A stretch of 64,000 bases of DNA from Chryseobacterium sp. C-71 (lineage in GTDB: Bacteria > Bacteroidota > Bacteroidia > Flavobacteriales > Weeksellaceae), in assembly GCF_020911865.1 (NCBI RefSeq), contig NZ_CP087131.1, positions 2,108,001-2,172,000 of the forward strand. Reading direction: 5' to 3'. The notes below the pieces were generated by a model that was not told the DNA's origin, did no database searches, and worked only from the letters and a program-made list of their open reading frames with translations. Both the position numbers and the translations under genes were made by a program. The first letter of the stretch is position 1. Each line of letters starts with the position of its first letter. Below, in pieces: positions 51,590 through 61,507 of the stretch.

Positions 51590-52589
51590 TCAAATCAATC
51601 TTTAAATCTATTTTAAAATCAGTTTCGGTTTCAGTTATATTCAATTCGTATTTTTTAGGATACAAAATTTCAAGACGCTTTTTCACATTTCCAATTCCGA
51701 TTCCAGAAACTGTGTCTTTCATTCTTTCTTTTTTGAAATTTAAAAGATAAAAATGCAGAATTTTATTTTCATCTGAAATTTTCATTTCAAAACCTTTATT
51801 TCTAAAATCTCCGTGCTTAAAAGCATTTTCAACAAACGGAATTAAAATCATAGGCGAAATATTCAGCATTGGATGATTTAATTTTTTTTCAACATTCAAT
51901 AATTCAGGATGTTTGATTCTTAGTTTTTCTAAAGCTATTAAACTGTCGAGATAGCCGATTTCTTTATCTAAAGTAATAAAATCTTTCTCAAGATCTTTTG
52001 TGCTGTATCTTAATAATTGCCCTAATTCTTCAATTGCAGGCAACGCTTTTTCTGAATTTTGATAAACGAGAGAATATATATTATTTAAAGTATTAAAAAT
52101 AAAATGCGGATTAATTTGAGTTTTCAAAGCCTGCAATTCAGCATTTTTCTTAGCCTTCACCAATTCCGTTTTTTCTACTTCCGTTTTTATAAAATATCTG
52201 AAAAACCAAAACGTAGTACTTATAAAAATCGTTGTGCTGCTGTAAAAGATATTATCAAAATAATAATAAATGAATTGTGTTCCTTCTGCATAATTTCTGA
52301 TTCCGAAAAAAGTTGGCAAAAACCATTCTTCCATAAAATATCGGACACCGACAAAACAACTTGCACTTAGGAAAAACACAATCACCGATTTATAAATTTT
52401 ATTTCCGTCAAAAAATTTAGGAACAACCACAAAATAATTTACATAGAAACAAATGATGCTTGTTAGAAAGAAAGTTATATTAAAGATTGTATTTCTAGAA
52501 TCGAAGGCAAAATAAGGAATAATAACAGACCCGGTAACATAGATCGTCCAAAAGAAAATATGCAAATAAAAAAGTTTATTGATTTTCAT
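51576..52589 (-). CDS. LytS-like sensor histidine kinase
   Basis: This 337-residue membrane protein has four to five transmembrane helices in the first 135 residues, then a His_kinase domain with INPHFIFNTLNNIYS, containing the phospho-accepting His, and an ATPase domain with ENAFKHG and GIGIGNVKKRL. No separate ligand-binding domain is seen, so sensing is probably within the membrane region. It overlaps the response regulator gene by 14 nt. Confidence 0.92.
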   Translation of the reverse strand: MKINKLFYLHIFFWTIYVTGSVIIPYFAFDSRNTIFNITFFLTSIICFYVNYFVVVPKFFDGNKIYKSVIVFFLSASCFVGVRYFMEEWFLPTFFGIRNYAEGTQFIYYYFDNIFYSSTTIFISTTFWFFRYFIKTEVEKTELVKAKKNAELQALKTQINPHFIFNTLNNIYSLVYQNSEKALPAIEELGQLLRYSTKDLEKDFITLDKEIGYLDSLIALEKLRIKHPELLNVEKKLNHPMLNISPMILIPFVENAFKHGDFRNKGFEMKISDENKILHFYLLNFKKERMKDTVSGIGIGNVKKRLEILYPKKYELNITETETDFKIDLKIDLNEEN

Positions 52590-52724
52590 GGAACAAAAAT
52601 AGATTTTCTCTTAAATTTCTTATCATTTTTTCGATAAACAGTTCATTTTTCCCGATGAAACTGATTTTATCCCGTTTCATCTTCAATTGATCGAAACCCT
52701 ATTTTATTGTATTTCTCATAACGA

Positions 52725-52732
52725 TAATTTTG
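52725..52732 (+). promoter_or_regulatory. Candidate -7 promoter box before the DUF5694 gene
   Basis: TAATTTTG matches TAnnTTTG 15 nt before the chosen ATG, so the leader would be about 10 nt. A TTG at 52707-52709 lies 15 nt upstream, which is shorter than usual. The TTG inside the box was considered and rejected as a start codon. Confidence 0.4.
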
Positions 52733-52747
52733 TCAAAAATAAATCCT

Positions 52748-53587
52748 ATGAAAGCACTATTATACACATTCATACTTTGTTTATCAGTATTAATTTCTGC
52801 ACAGAAAAAACCTTCGGAATATTTTACAAATCAAAAAACTAAAGTTTTGGTTGTTGGTTCATTCCATTTTGATTATCCTAATCTTGATGCTCATAAAACC
52901 GAAAAAGGCGATCAGGTAGATGTTTTATCGCCAAAAACGGCAAAAGAAGTCACTGAACTTATTGATTATATTAAAAAATTTAAACCTACAAAAATTGCGA
53001 TCGAAGCATGGCCAAACTGGAATGCCAATCAAAAATTAAGAGAATACAAAGAAGGCAAACACACCAATCAAAGAGATGAACGTTTTCAGATTGCAATGCG
53101 CATTGCAAAAGAGCTTAATTTGAATGAATTATATAGCATTGATGCCAATTCTGTTTTGGATGATCTTGGAGAAAAATTTGGCAAGAAAGACTCTCTATAT
53201 TTTAAAAATTTAGGTGCGGATTATGATTTTGTAAGCGATGATATTATTTCAAAACAGTATAACAATTTTTTTAAAAATACGGAACGAAAAAACTTCCAAT
53301 CAATTTTAGATCTTTTCAAATTTATGAACAGCAAAGAATATCATCAGTATGAATATGGTGCTTATCTAAGTGGAGATTTTAAACTAAGAGAACATGATGG
53401 TGCAGATATGCTGGCTTTGTATTGGTATGACAGAAATCTCAGAATGTTCAGAAATATTCAAAACATTCCACATACTTCAGAAGATAGAATATTGGTGGTT
53501 GCAGGAAATGGCCATGCTTCAGTTTTAAGACAACTATTTACCTCATCACCAGAGTTTGATTATATAGAATTTGATTCATTAAAATAA
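52748..53587 (+). CDS. Exported DUF5694 family protein
   Basis: The ATG at 52748 gives 279 residues with a clear signal peptide (LCLSVLISAQ), preferred over a TTG seven codons earlier that overlaps the promoter box. The mature part has VLVVGSFHFDYPNLDAHK, KPTKIAIEAWP and, near the end, VVAGNGHASVLRQL. This pattern of separated His, Glu and GNGH motifs is typical of DUF5694, distantly similar to TraB/ChaN-like enzymes. No activity is established. The gene is followed by an outer-membrane barrel gene in the same direction. Confidence 0.75.
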   Translation: MKALLYTFILCLSVLISAQKKPSEYFTNQKTKVLVVGSFHFDYPNLDAHKTEKGDQVDVLSPKTAKEVTELIDYIKKFKPTKIAIEAWPNWNANQKLREYKEGKHTNQRDERFQIAMRIAKELNLNELYSIDANSVLDDLGEKFGKKDSLYFKNLGADYDFVSDDIISKQYNNFFKNTERKNFQSILDLFKFMNSKEYHQYEYGAYLSGDFKLREHDGADMLALYWYDRNLRMFRNIQNIPHTSEDRILVVAGNGHASVLRQLFTSSPEFDYIEFDSLK

Positions 53588-53653
53588 AGTGTAGAGTTAG
53601 TTTTGTAACAAATCATCTTTTTCTTCGTCTAACAGAATAGATTTACTCACATT

Positions 53654-55777
53654 ATGAAGAAAACATTACTTACTCTCTCAATTTTAGGTTCAGTTTTAGG
53701 TTTTGCGCAAGAAACCAAGGACAACAAAGAAACCAAGGAAAAAGAAATCGAAGGCGTCGTTATCACCAAAACAAAAAAAGCAGTTGAACAAAAAGCCGAC
53801 CGTACTATTTTTGATTTTTCTGAACAGCCAAGCTTAAATTCAGGATCTTTAATGGAAGGTGTAAAAAAACTTCCGGGTTTGGTGGTATCTGATATGGTAG
53901 GAATGATGTATCAGGGGAAACCATTGGATGTTTATATGGATGGAAGACCTTTGAACATTTCAAGTAATGAACTGAATGCTTTCCTGGAAGGCATGCCCGC
54001 AAATTCGGTTGACAGAATTGAAATCATCACGCAACCCGGCGCAGAATTTCCCGCAACTTCGGGAGGCGCTATTTTAAATATTATTACAAGCAAATCAGCG
54101 AAAAATTATCTTACGGCTGTTTACAACGGAGGTTATCGTTTTTCGAGCTATGATAAATATAGAAGTAGGTTTAATAATTCGATTGCATTAAATTCAAGAA
54201 ATAAATGGTTCGGATGGCAGGTCAATCTGGGTCAATATTACAGAGAAAGCTTATCTCTTTCTGAATTTGATGCGCTGACCAGAAACCATTCTAATTCTTT
54301 GGGGCGAACATATTATATGAATTCTGCTTTTACTTTTGAGCTTGGAAAAGACAGATTGCTATTGAACTATGACATCAATCACAACAACGGAGGCGCAGAT
54401 ATTACGACTGATAATTTTGTAAATGGTACTTCAACATCTAATTTTGGAAGTGATTCTAAAGGGTTAAGACAAGAAGTTGCTGCTACGTATCAGAAAAAAT
54501 TTGAGGATAAAAATAAGAAGCTTGATTTTAAAGCAATTTATACCAACAGCGATTCAGAGTTTAATCAATTTGGAGATAAATCATTAAACAACTCATCATT
54601 ATTTAATTTATACAATTTCAGAATCGATTATTCTCAGCCTTTGAAAATTTTGGATGAGGGAAAAGTAAGTTTCGGAGGATTGTATGACCAGCAAAATTTT
54701 GAAACGAAAGATGGAAATCTGGTGAATCTCGATTACACAAGACAGACTACTTCTGCCTATTTAGAATTTCAGGCAACTTTAAAGAAGTTTGATTTCATCG
54801 CAGGAGCAAGAGCTGAAAATTATGACATTACAGGGATTACACGATTCTATGACAAAAACAATGTTTTAAAGGAAGATAATTTAAATCCATTCAAAAAGTT
54901 TAAAGTTTTTCCAAATGCAAGTGTCCAGTATAATTTAATGAAACAACTTTTCATTAATTTAAACTATAACAAAAAAATCAGCCTGCCAAGTGTTTCGCTC
55001 TTAAACCCGAATAACACAACACTTAGTACAGAGACACTTACAACTAGCGGTAATCCTGATCTACAGCCAACAATTTATGACAATGCTGAAATCAAAATCA
55101 GTGCATTTGATTATGCGTACATTGGCTACAACACAAGTTGGGTGAAAAATCAGATTGTTCAGAAAGTTTCGAGGGAAGGCAATTTAATCAGAAACGAACA
55201 GGTACAGGTAAACAGCATCAGAACACACAACTTCAATTTCGGAATGCCGATTCCGTTTATGCTTTTCACGACGCCTTTCAGCGAGCTGATGAAGTTTAAT
55301 GTAAATCCTGACAAAATGAACTTATTATATGTTTACACAGGATATCAGATTCAGGAAATGCCGGATATCAAATCAAAAGGATTTTGGATTTTCAGTTTGA
55401 TGGGACAATTTATTCTCCCAAAAGACATCAGGCTTCAAGCGAATTATAACGTAATACCAAAGGGAGGAAATTTCTATTATTTTCAAATTGAAAAACCTTT
55501 AAACAATGCTTTTGATTTAACGATATCAAAAAAGTTCATGGCCGATCGTCTTAATCTTTCGCTTTACGCCAGAGATATTTTTAATCAGAACAAAAGTGTC
55601 ATTGTGGCAAATTCACTAGGAGGAAAAGTATTTACATCAAACAAAGTCGACAGCAGAAGTTTCGGGATTACCGTAAATTATAAAATACCGACCAAAAATA
55701 AACTGGCGAAAGAAGATCCTAATATGATCAAGCAAACCACCCAAAGCGAAAATAACGGTGGAATTTTGCAACAGTAA
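53654..55777 (+). CDS. Outer-membrane beta-barrel receptor-like protein
   Basis: This 707-residue protein has a signal peptide (SVLGFAQ), a KEIEGVVITKTKKAVE linker, a plug-like domain (about 55-150, with LMEGVKKLPGLVV and GGAILNIIT), and a barrel with many aromatic/Gly strands. It fits the outer_membrane beta-barrel family found in Bacteroidetes, related to TonB-dependent receptors. The substrate is unknown. A terminator follows the gene. The 66-nt gap after the DUF5694 gene would permit co-transcription. Confidence 0.83.
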   Translation: MKKTLLTLSILGSVLGFAQETKDNKETKEKEIEGVVITKTKKAVEQKADRTIFDFSEQPSLNSGSLMEGVKKLPGLVVSDMVGMMYQGKPLDVYMDGRPLNISSNELNAFLEGMPANSVDRIEIITQPGAEFPATSGGAILNIITSKSAKNYLTAVYNGGYRFSSYDKYRSRFNNSIALNSRNKWFGWQVNLGQYYRESLSLSEFDALTRNHSNSLGRTYYMNSAFTFELGKDRLLLNYDINHNNGGADITTDNFVNGTSTSNFGSDSKGLRQEVAATYQKKFEDKNKKLDFKAIYTNSDSEFNQFGDKSLNNSSLFNLYNFRIDYSQPLKILDEGKVSFGGLYDQQNFETKDGNLVNLDYTRQTTSAYLEFQATLKKFDFIAGARAENYDITGITRFYDKNNVLKEDNLNPFKKFKVFPNASVQYNLMKQLFINLNYNKKISLPSVSLLNPNNTTLSTETLTTSGNPDLQPTIYDNAEIKISAFDYAYIGYNTSWVKNQIVQKVSREGNLIRNEQVQVNSIRTHNFNFGMPIPFMLFTTPFSELMKFNVNPDKMNLLYVYTGYQIQEMPDIKSKGFWIFSLMGQFILPKDIRLQANYNVIPKGGNFYYFQIEKPLNNAFDLTISKKFMADRLNLSLYARDIFNQNKSVIVANSLGGKVFTSNKVDSRSFGITVNYKIPTKNKLAKEDPNMIKQTTQSENNGGILQQ

Positions 55778-55790
55778 GATAGAAAAAAGA

Positions 55791-55819
55791 AATCGGCTCT
55801 AAAAAATTTAGAGCCGATT
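55791..55819. terminator. Bidirectional terminator
   Basis: AATCGGCTCTAAA and TTTAGAGCCGATT pair perfectly around AAA between two convergent genes; A- and T-rich flanks on both sides. Confidence 0.85.
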
Positions 55820-55839
55820 CTTATTTGATGATTAAATTA

Positions 55840-58674
55840 TTATTTCTTAATTACTTTAATGGTTTGCTTAGAACCATCTTTCATATCAAGTTGCAGTAAA
55901 TACATTCCCGCAGAAAGATCATTTAATCTTATTACAGACTCTGGTTGATTGATTGTCTTAATCAATTTTCCAGAGAGATCTGAAACTTGTATCATTTTCA
56001 CTAATTCCGGCTTAGTGATATTGACCATTTCTGAGAATGGGTTTGGATAGACTTTTATTGCATCTTTCTTTATAGTTTCTGAGGTAGAAAGACAGTTAAC
56101 ATCTACAGTAGCAGTGACCATTGTTCTTGCAGATTCACAAGTGTTTCCAACAATAAAATTGTAGAATAAATAGTATCCTGTTGTTACATTACTTCCACCC
56201 GTTAACGTAAAATTACCCTGTCCATATGGAAATGACTGTCCTACTCCGTTAGGAGTACTGTAGTTTCTGTAATAACTACCCGCTCCTTCAATTTTAAATC
56301 TGTACACCCCCGGATTTAAAAATATATTGAGAGGGATCGTCTGTGGTGTAACCCCTCCACTGGCAACATTAGAAGTAAATGGGATTTCATAAACAGGAGT
56401 GCTGGCTGAGCCTAAATATACTCTTATAAAACTTGAATCACCTGCAGCACTAGGAAAAACATCCACACTTTGTACGGTGATTGGAGTGCCGGATACCGTT
56501 GCCTCCATGTAAAAAGTTGTGCCGGCACCAGTTGTGCCTCCATTTGTTAATGCGCCGGGATTCGCTACTCCAACACTCACAGAACTGCCGGTTAATGCAG
56601 ATACGTAATAGTTTGTAGTAGAAGATAAATTCGGTGTTGTATAAGAATTTCCAGTTGTTAATGTATTCCCTCCGGTTGGAGCATCATACCAAGTTATTGT
56701 TGCACCCGTATCTGCAGTAGCTGATAATGTTGCTGTTGAGTTCGGACATATGGTTGCAGGAGTTGTAGAAACAATTGCAGGCGGTTGGCAAAGAGAATTA
56801 AATGTAACGATTTGAGTCGACCAATTACTTAAATCACTTGTAGAACATTTTGACCTTATCCAAACATAATATTTTGTAAAAGGATCCAAAGGACTTATAA
56901 TTACAGATGTACCAGTTGCTACACTTACAGATGGAACAGTTGCCGCTGTGGGTGGAACATTGTTTACACTATAATAAATATCGTATCCATTTGCCGGGGC
57001 AGTTACAGAGGCATTCCATTGAATTTGTGCAGATGTTGGCGTGATATTAGAAACTGTTATATTAGTCGGAGAAATACACGAAGGTTTTGCTTCCCAATAA
57101 ACATCATCATAAAAATGTCCCACAGTAGAAGTACCATTATTTCTAATAGCTAATCTTGCATTAGCAGGAATTGTAGAAGGCACAATCACAGTATATTCTG
57201 AATCTTGAGAAGAATACACAGTATTCAATATGCTGATCGTCTGAATATTGACAAACGTAGATGCATCAGAAGAATTAGTAACATATCCAACATCTAAAGA
57301 ACCTGTAGATGATGCAACTCTGGCTTTAAATCTCAGCCAATGCGTTCCCATATTTACGTTACTAAATTCTGGAAGCACGGCAACGGTTGCATTAGCAGGA
57401 GTAGATGCTATTTGGTAAAGATTTCTATTTCCAGATGCAGGACTTGTAGAACTGATTGTCTGAGCGGTGTTTGATGCACCTACAATTCTAGCCCAACAAT
57501 CAGGAACGATATTACCCGTTGCATAACTATCAAAATTTTCAAACATCGTAGTAACAGGAGTACATAGTGTTTTTGAAGTACCCGCTAAAGACCATTCGCT
57601 CTTATCAGATGCAGTACAGACTGATCTTACCCAAACATAATATAATGTATTTGGTGCTAAACTCGGTATAGTTGTAGAGGTTGAAGTTATCCCTACAATA
57701 GATGGAGTTGTGGTTGAAATGGGGCCTGTATTAGTTGTACTATAGTAAAGTTCGTAGCCACTTGATGGTGCTAAAGCAGGAGCGACCCACTGTATATCAA
57801 CACTATTAATTGTACTAGTCGGATTTGTAACAGATGACGGTCTAAAGCAAGATGGTGGAGTCCAAATATAAGTAAGACCCGCAGGCGGCATTCCAGGTAC
57901 AGCATTTACTGTACTGTAATTTTGTACGCTACTATTTGCTGTTCCTACGGTAGAGCTTCCAAAATCTACACTTGAAGCATTTAGCCTATTGTTGAAATCC
58001 GATGTTGAAGTTCCTCTCAATCCTACCTGTACAGTAGAAGATGAGGAAACACTTCCGACAATATTTGATCCTGAATTATATATTACAGAAATCTTGTTAG
58101 TAGTTTCATGAAGTCTTATTTGAAAAGAAAATGTGTAAACAGCCGTTGTTGAAGTTGAAGTTGCCGGTCGAAAATCTGTCCACTGAATCACAACTTCACG
58201 AGCTGGCGCAGTACCTATCGTCTCCCAACTAATTCTACCAGTAGTTCCTCCAATATCATATACACTACTTAAGTCTCTTCCGAATGCAGAAACACTTCCT
58301 TCATATGTTGCGGTACTAGTAATCGGAGTCGTGTTAGTAGCGGTTGGCGCAGTTGATCCAAACGTTATAAACCCGTTTGAAGAAATATTCAGAGAATTAT
58401 AAACTACCTGGTTAAAATTAAAGCCAAACGGTATCGTGATGGGATAAACTTCACTATTAAGATTTGTGGCAGAAGTATTTCCTGTTGCAGCTCCCAAAAC
58501 ATTACCTGAAATTGGAGTAAAAACTCCGGAAGATTGCGCAAAACTATAAGTACTTACCTGTGCATTTATAGTATTATTACCCGCAAATAAAAATGCCAAA
58601 CCTGCGATGGCACTTTTTAGGTAATTTTTCGTTGATTTCCTTTTAACAAAAAGGCTTTGGTAAAATTGCTTCAT
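55840..58674 (-). CDS. Secreted fibronectin-type protein with a T9SS C-terminal sorting signal
   Basis: This 944-residue protein has a signal peptide (residues about 20-38), a beta-sandwich N-terminal region, two similar fibronectin type III domains (about 275-370 and 535-630), a MAM/jelly-roll-like segment between them, an Ig-like domain (about 635-695) and a final region ending in a Por-type sorting domain (VYPNPFSEMVNITKP ... GMYLLQLDMKDG). Type IX secretion would release it or anchor it to the surface. The role is probably adhesion or gliding, but no catalytic domain is visible. The first domains are rich in Thr, Ser and Val. Confidence 0.85.
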   Translation of the reverse strand: MKQFYQSLFVKRKSTKNYLKSAIAGLAFLFAGNNTINAQVSTYSFAQSSGVFTPISGNVLGAATGNTSATNLNSEVYPITIPFGFNFNQVVYNSLNISSNGFITFGSTAPTATNTTPITSTATYEGSVSAFGRDLSSVYDIGGTTGRISWETIGTAPAREVVIQWTDFRPATSTSTTAVYTFSFQIRLHETTNKISVIYNSGSNIVGSVSSSSTVQVGLRGTSTSDFNNRLNASSVDFGSSTVGTANSSVQNYSTVNAVPGMPPAGLTYIWTPPSCFRPSSVTNPTSTINSVDIQWVAPALAPSSGYELYYSTTNTGPISTTTPSIVGITSTSTTIPSLAPNTLYYVWVRSVCTASDKSEWSLAGTSKTLCTPVTTMFENFDSYATGNIVPDCWARIVGASNTAQTISSTSPASGNRNLYQIASTPANATVAVLPEFSNVNMGTHWLRFKARVASSTGSLDVGYVTNSSDASTFVNIQTISILNTVYSSQDSEYTVIVPSTIPANARLAIRNNGTSTVGHFYDDVYWEAKPSCISPTNITVSNITPTSAQIQWNASVTAPANGYDIYYSVNNVPPTAATVPSVSVATGTSVIISPLDPFTKYYVWIRSKCSTSDLSNWSTQIVTFNSLCQPPAIVSTTPATICPNSTATLSATADTGATITWYDAPTGGNTLTTGNSYTTPNLSSTTNYYVSALTGSSVSVGVANPGALTNGGTTGAGTTFYMEATVSGTPITVQSVDVFPSAAGDSSFIRVYLGSASTPVYEIPFTSNVASGGVTPQTIPLNIFLNPGVYRFKIEGAGSYYRNYSTPNGVGQSFPYGQGNFTLTGGSNVTTGYYLFYNFIVGNTCESARTMVTATVDVNCLSTSETIKKDAIKVYPNPFSEMVNITKPELVKMIQVSDLSGKLIKTINQPESVIRLNDLSAGMYLLQLDMKDGSKQTIKVIKK

Positions 58675-58822
58675 ATCTGTTTCAATTTAGATTAAAACAA
58701 ATATACTATTTTTTACATAACTTAAATTATATTTTAAAAAAAACAGCACAACACTGATAAATAAATAAAATATTAGCAAATATTATGACTATTGATTAAT
58801 TTTGAAAACTTAATTAATCCCA

Positions 58823-59506
58823 CTATATTGAATCCTCGCAAGCCTTCCAAACCGCATCATTCTGCGGAACCGGAGCAATGATTTCTATATTTTCTTTCGT
58901 AACAGGATGTACAAATCCTAATTTTCTTGCGTGTAAATTGATTCCGCCATCAGGATTTGAACGTGGCGAACCATATTTCAAATCACCTTTAATCGGAACT
59001 CCCGTTTTTGATAATTGAGCACGAATCTGATGATGCCTTCCGGTTTCAAGATCAATTTCCAAAAGATGATAATTATCTAAAGTCTTTATAATGTTATACG
59101 TAAGAATTGCTTCCTTTGCGCCATCAGTCACTTTGGTAAAAACAATGGCCTTGTTATTTTTTTCGTTCTTCTGTAAATAATGAACCAGTCTTTGGCTTTG
59201 AGGAATCATTTCTTTAGGAACAACCGCCCAATACGTTTTTTTGACCTCTCTGTTTTTAACCATCTGCGTCAAACGGGAAAGTGCTTTCGAAGTTTTAGCA
59301 TAAATTACCAAGCCAGAAGTCGGCCTGTCGATACGATGAACCAAGCCCAGAAAAACATTTCCGGGCTTGTTATCTCTTATTTTAATATAATTTTTAATGG
59401 AATCCAGCAGAGACTCATCTCCGGTTTTGTCGCCCTGCACTAATTGTCCAACTCTTTTATTGATGACCAAAAGGTGGTTATCCTCATAAACAATCTGTTC
59501 CTTCAT
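58823..59506 (-). CDS. RluA-family pseudouridine synthase
   Basis: This 227-residue enzyme has the motif VHRIDRPTSGL with catalytic Asp60 and no S4 domain at the N-terminus, similar to RluA/RluC-like short members. It modifies uridines in rRNA or tRNA. It lies 2 nt after the small membrane protein gene and is the last gene of the panB operon. The exact RNA target is unclear. Confidence 0.87.
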   Translation of the reverse strand: MKEQIVYEDNHLLVINKRVGQLVQGDKTGDESLLDSIKNYIKIRDNKPGNVFLGLVHRIDRPTSGLVIYAKTSKALSRLTQMVKNREVKKTYWAVVPKEMIPQSQRLVHYLQKNEKNNKAIVFTKVTDGAKEAILTYNIIKTLDNYHLLEIDLETGRHHQIRAQLSKTGVPIKGDLKYGSPRSNPDGGINLHARKLGFVHPVTKENIEIIAPVPQNDAVWKACEDSI

Positions 59507-59508
59507 AA

Positions 59509-59835
59509 TTACTGACGGTTCACAGATCTGTTGGTAAATGAAATAATCACTCCACCCAGCAAACCAACTGTTTTAATGAATGAAAAATTAGATTCCACAG
59601 GAAGAAATGCTCCGATAATACATAATGCAGCAGCAGCATACATCGGATATGTAAATTTTGCATTAGATAGCAACGGTGCCTGCAAAATAAAACTCAACCC
59701 TATTAAAAGATAAAATAATTTTCTTGAAATAATCTCGTTGACTTCCGGTGAAAACATTCCAAACCATCCAATAACCAGACAAAGTATTGCCAACACGGAG
59801 ATAATCCCCTGTGCCATTTGTAAATTGTTTCTCAT
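59509..59835 (-). CDS. Small multi-pass membrane protein
   Basis: This 108-residue product has about four predicted transmembrane helices (about 7-27, 38-55, 64-80 and 86-101) and few charges. I recognise no family. Its start overlaps the panB stop by one base, and rluA-like begins 2 nt after its stop, so all three are one operon with translational coupling. Confidence 0.7.
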   Translation of the reverse strand: MRNNLQMAQGIISVLAILCLVIGWFGMFSPEVNEIISRKLFYLLIGLSFILQAPLLSNAKFTYPMYAAAALCIIGAFLPVESNFSFIKTVGLLGGVIISFTNRSVNRQ

Positions 59836-60650
59836 TAGTAACTTTCTTTTTCGTTAGGGAAATCAGCACTTTTCACGTCTTTTACGTACTGCGCCACAGC
59901 TCCGGTGATTTCTGTATATAAATCTAGATATCTTCTTAAGAATTTTGGTGAAAAACCTTTGTTCATCCCAACCATATCGTGATATACCAAAACCTGCCCG
60001 TCACAATCAGGACCAGCCCCAATTCCAATGGTTGGGATCGTAATGCTTTCTGACACTTTTTTAGCTAAATCTGCAGGAATTTTTTCCAAAACAATAGAAA
60101 AACAGCCCAGTTCTTCCAAAAGCTTTGCATCACTGATTAATTTTTCAGCCTCTTCTTCATCTTTCGCTCTAACTTTATAGGTTCCGAATTGATAAATAGA
60201 CTGCGGTGTCAATCCCAAATGTCCCATTACAGGAATTCCTGCATTGATGATTTTCTTTATAGATTTTGAAATTTCTTTTCCACCTTCTATTTTTATGGCG
60301 TGAGCACCACCCTCTTTCATCATTCTTACTGATGATTCCAATGCTTTGTCGGGATTACTTTGGTAAGTTCCGAAAGGCAAATCAGCCACGATCAAAGCTC
60401 GGTCTATTCCACGCACAACACTTTGAGTATGATAAATCATTTGATCTAAAGTAATCGGCAATGTAGTTTCAAAGCCCGCCATAACATTAGCTGCAGAGTC
60501 GCCAATCAGTACGGCATCGATTCCGCCGGCATCTACCATTTTCGCAGTGGTAAAATCGTAAGCGGTAAGCATTGTTATTTTCTCCTTATCGAATTTCATT
60601 TTTCGTAAGGTTTCAGTAGTAACTCTTTTGATTTCAGAATGAACAGACAT
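59835..60650 (-). CDS. panB: 3-methyl-2-oxobutanoate hydroxymethyltransferase
   Basis: This 271-residue enzyme makes ketopantoate in pantothenate and CoA synthesis. Motifs include [26 protein letters not shown], with conserved metal-binding Asp, GHLGLTPQS and [17 protein letters not shown]. The length is normal. It is the first gene of a minus-strand operon. No panC or panD is beside it. Confidence 0.95.
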   Translation of the reverse strand: MSVHSEIKRVTTETLRKMKFDKEKITMLTAYDFTTAKMVDAGGIDAVLIGDSAANVMAGFETTLPITLDQMIYHTQSVVRGIDRALIVADLPFGTYQSNPDKALESSVRMMKEGGAHAIKIEGGKEISKSIKKIINAGIPVMGHLGLTPQSIYQFGTYKVRAKDEEEAEKLISDAKLLEELGCFSIVLEKIPADLAKKVSESITIPTIGIGAGPDCDGQVLVYHDMVGMNKGFSPKFLRRYLDLYTEITGAVAQYVKDVKSADFPNEKESY

Positions 60651-60674
60651 AATATATGTATTGTTTATAAGTTA

Positions 60675-60696
60675 AAAAGTCGGCTTCCGCCGACTT
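60675..60696 (-). terminator. Terminator of the Crp/Fnr gene
   Basis: AAGTCGGC and GCCGACTT pair around TTCC; on the minus strand the stem is followed by a T-rich run (TTTTTAAC). It lies 14 nt after the stop and before the panB start. Confidence 0.7.
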
Positions 60697-60709
60697 GTAT
60701 ATTGAATGA

Positions 60710-61423
60710 TTATAAAACTACGTGACCGAGTTTCATGAGTTTATCGTGATTGAGAATTTTAATGTTTCTTCCGTCTACTTCGATGAGCTGATCTCCTTTA
60801 AATTCAGAAATCAATCGGATGGCACTTTCTGTTGCGGTACCGATAATGTTTGCTATCTCTTCTCTCGTTAATGAGATTTTGATGAAACCTTCGGGATCCG
60901 TACCTAATTTTTGCTCTAAAAGAATTAAAATCTCCGCCAATCTTTCTCTTACTGTTTTCTGAGCAAGGAATGTAATGGTGTTTGAAGATTCTCCCAATTC
61001 ATAAGCGATCTTTTGAAGCATAATGAATGACAACTGAGGATCAACCTCAAGAAGATCCATAAAAACATCTGCAGGTAAAAAAGTGCATTCTACATCAGTC
61101 ATCGCTTCTGCTTTAGCCTGAAAGTTTTCACCACAAAGCAAAGCACGATATCCGATGATATCACCCTCTTTTATAAATCTTAAAATCTGATCTTTCCCAA
61201 AAGAGCCCGACTTCGACAATTTTGCAGCTCCTTTTTCCAAAAAATAAACTCCTTTCGGAATTTCACCATCATCAAAAATGATGTCGTGTTTCTGAAAACT
61301 CATCTTCTTTTTTGCACCTAAGTATCTTTCAAAATCAGTATTGGAAAGCCTTTCTTTGAAGGATTTATCGTTAAAAACCCTGGCAAATCTTTCTTCAATA
61401 GCAATCTGTTGTTCCTGCGACAT
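60710..61423 (-). CDS. Crp/Fnr-family transcriptional regulator
   Basis: The ATG at 61423 (MSQEQQIAIEER) gives 237 residues with a cyclic-nucleotide-binding-like domain (about 30-140) and a winged helix (LTREEIANIIGTATESAIRLISEFK). A frame from 61456 would add 11 residues including CDKC, which could in principle ligate a metal. No further CxxC cluster is present, so the FNR-type oxygen sensor is not indicated. It is transcribed away from the copper ATPase gene and is likely its regulator; in Bacteroidetes such genes often sit beside cbb3 oxidase genes. Confidence 0.85.
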   Translation of the reverse strand: MSQEQQIAIEERFARVFNDKSFKERLSNTDFERYLGAKKKMSFQKHDIIFDDGEIPKGVYFLEKGAAKLSKSGSFGKDQILRFIKEGDIIGYRALLCGENFQAKAEAMTDVECTFLPADVFMDLLEVDPQLSFIMLQKIAYELGESSNTITFLAQKTVRERLAEILILLEQKLGTDPEGFIKISLTREEIANIIGTATESAIRLISEFKGDQLIEVDGRNIKILNHDKLMKLGHVVL

Positions 61424-61485
61424 TTTAATATGACATTTATCACAAAAATAGAACATTTAAACTCGATAAACAAAAAAAATTGTTA

Positions 61486-61493
61486 TAATTTTG
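61486..61493 (+). promoter_or_regulatory. Candidate -7 promoter box for the copper ATPase gene
   Basis: TAATTTTG matches TAnnTTTG and lies 15 nt before the ATG. No clear -33 element is seen, which fits a promoter that depends on an activator such as the adjacent Crp/Fnr protein, though that is inference. Confidence 0.4.
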
Positions 61494-61507
61494 TCAGTCA
61501 ATAATTT

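Noticed and set aside
56000..58600. Possible CRISPR or tandem DNA repeat array in the repetitive-looking stretch
   Set aside because: The similarity is between encoded fibronectin domains and low-complexity Thr/Ser/Val codons; there are no regular identical repeats with unique spacers.
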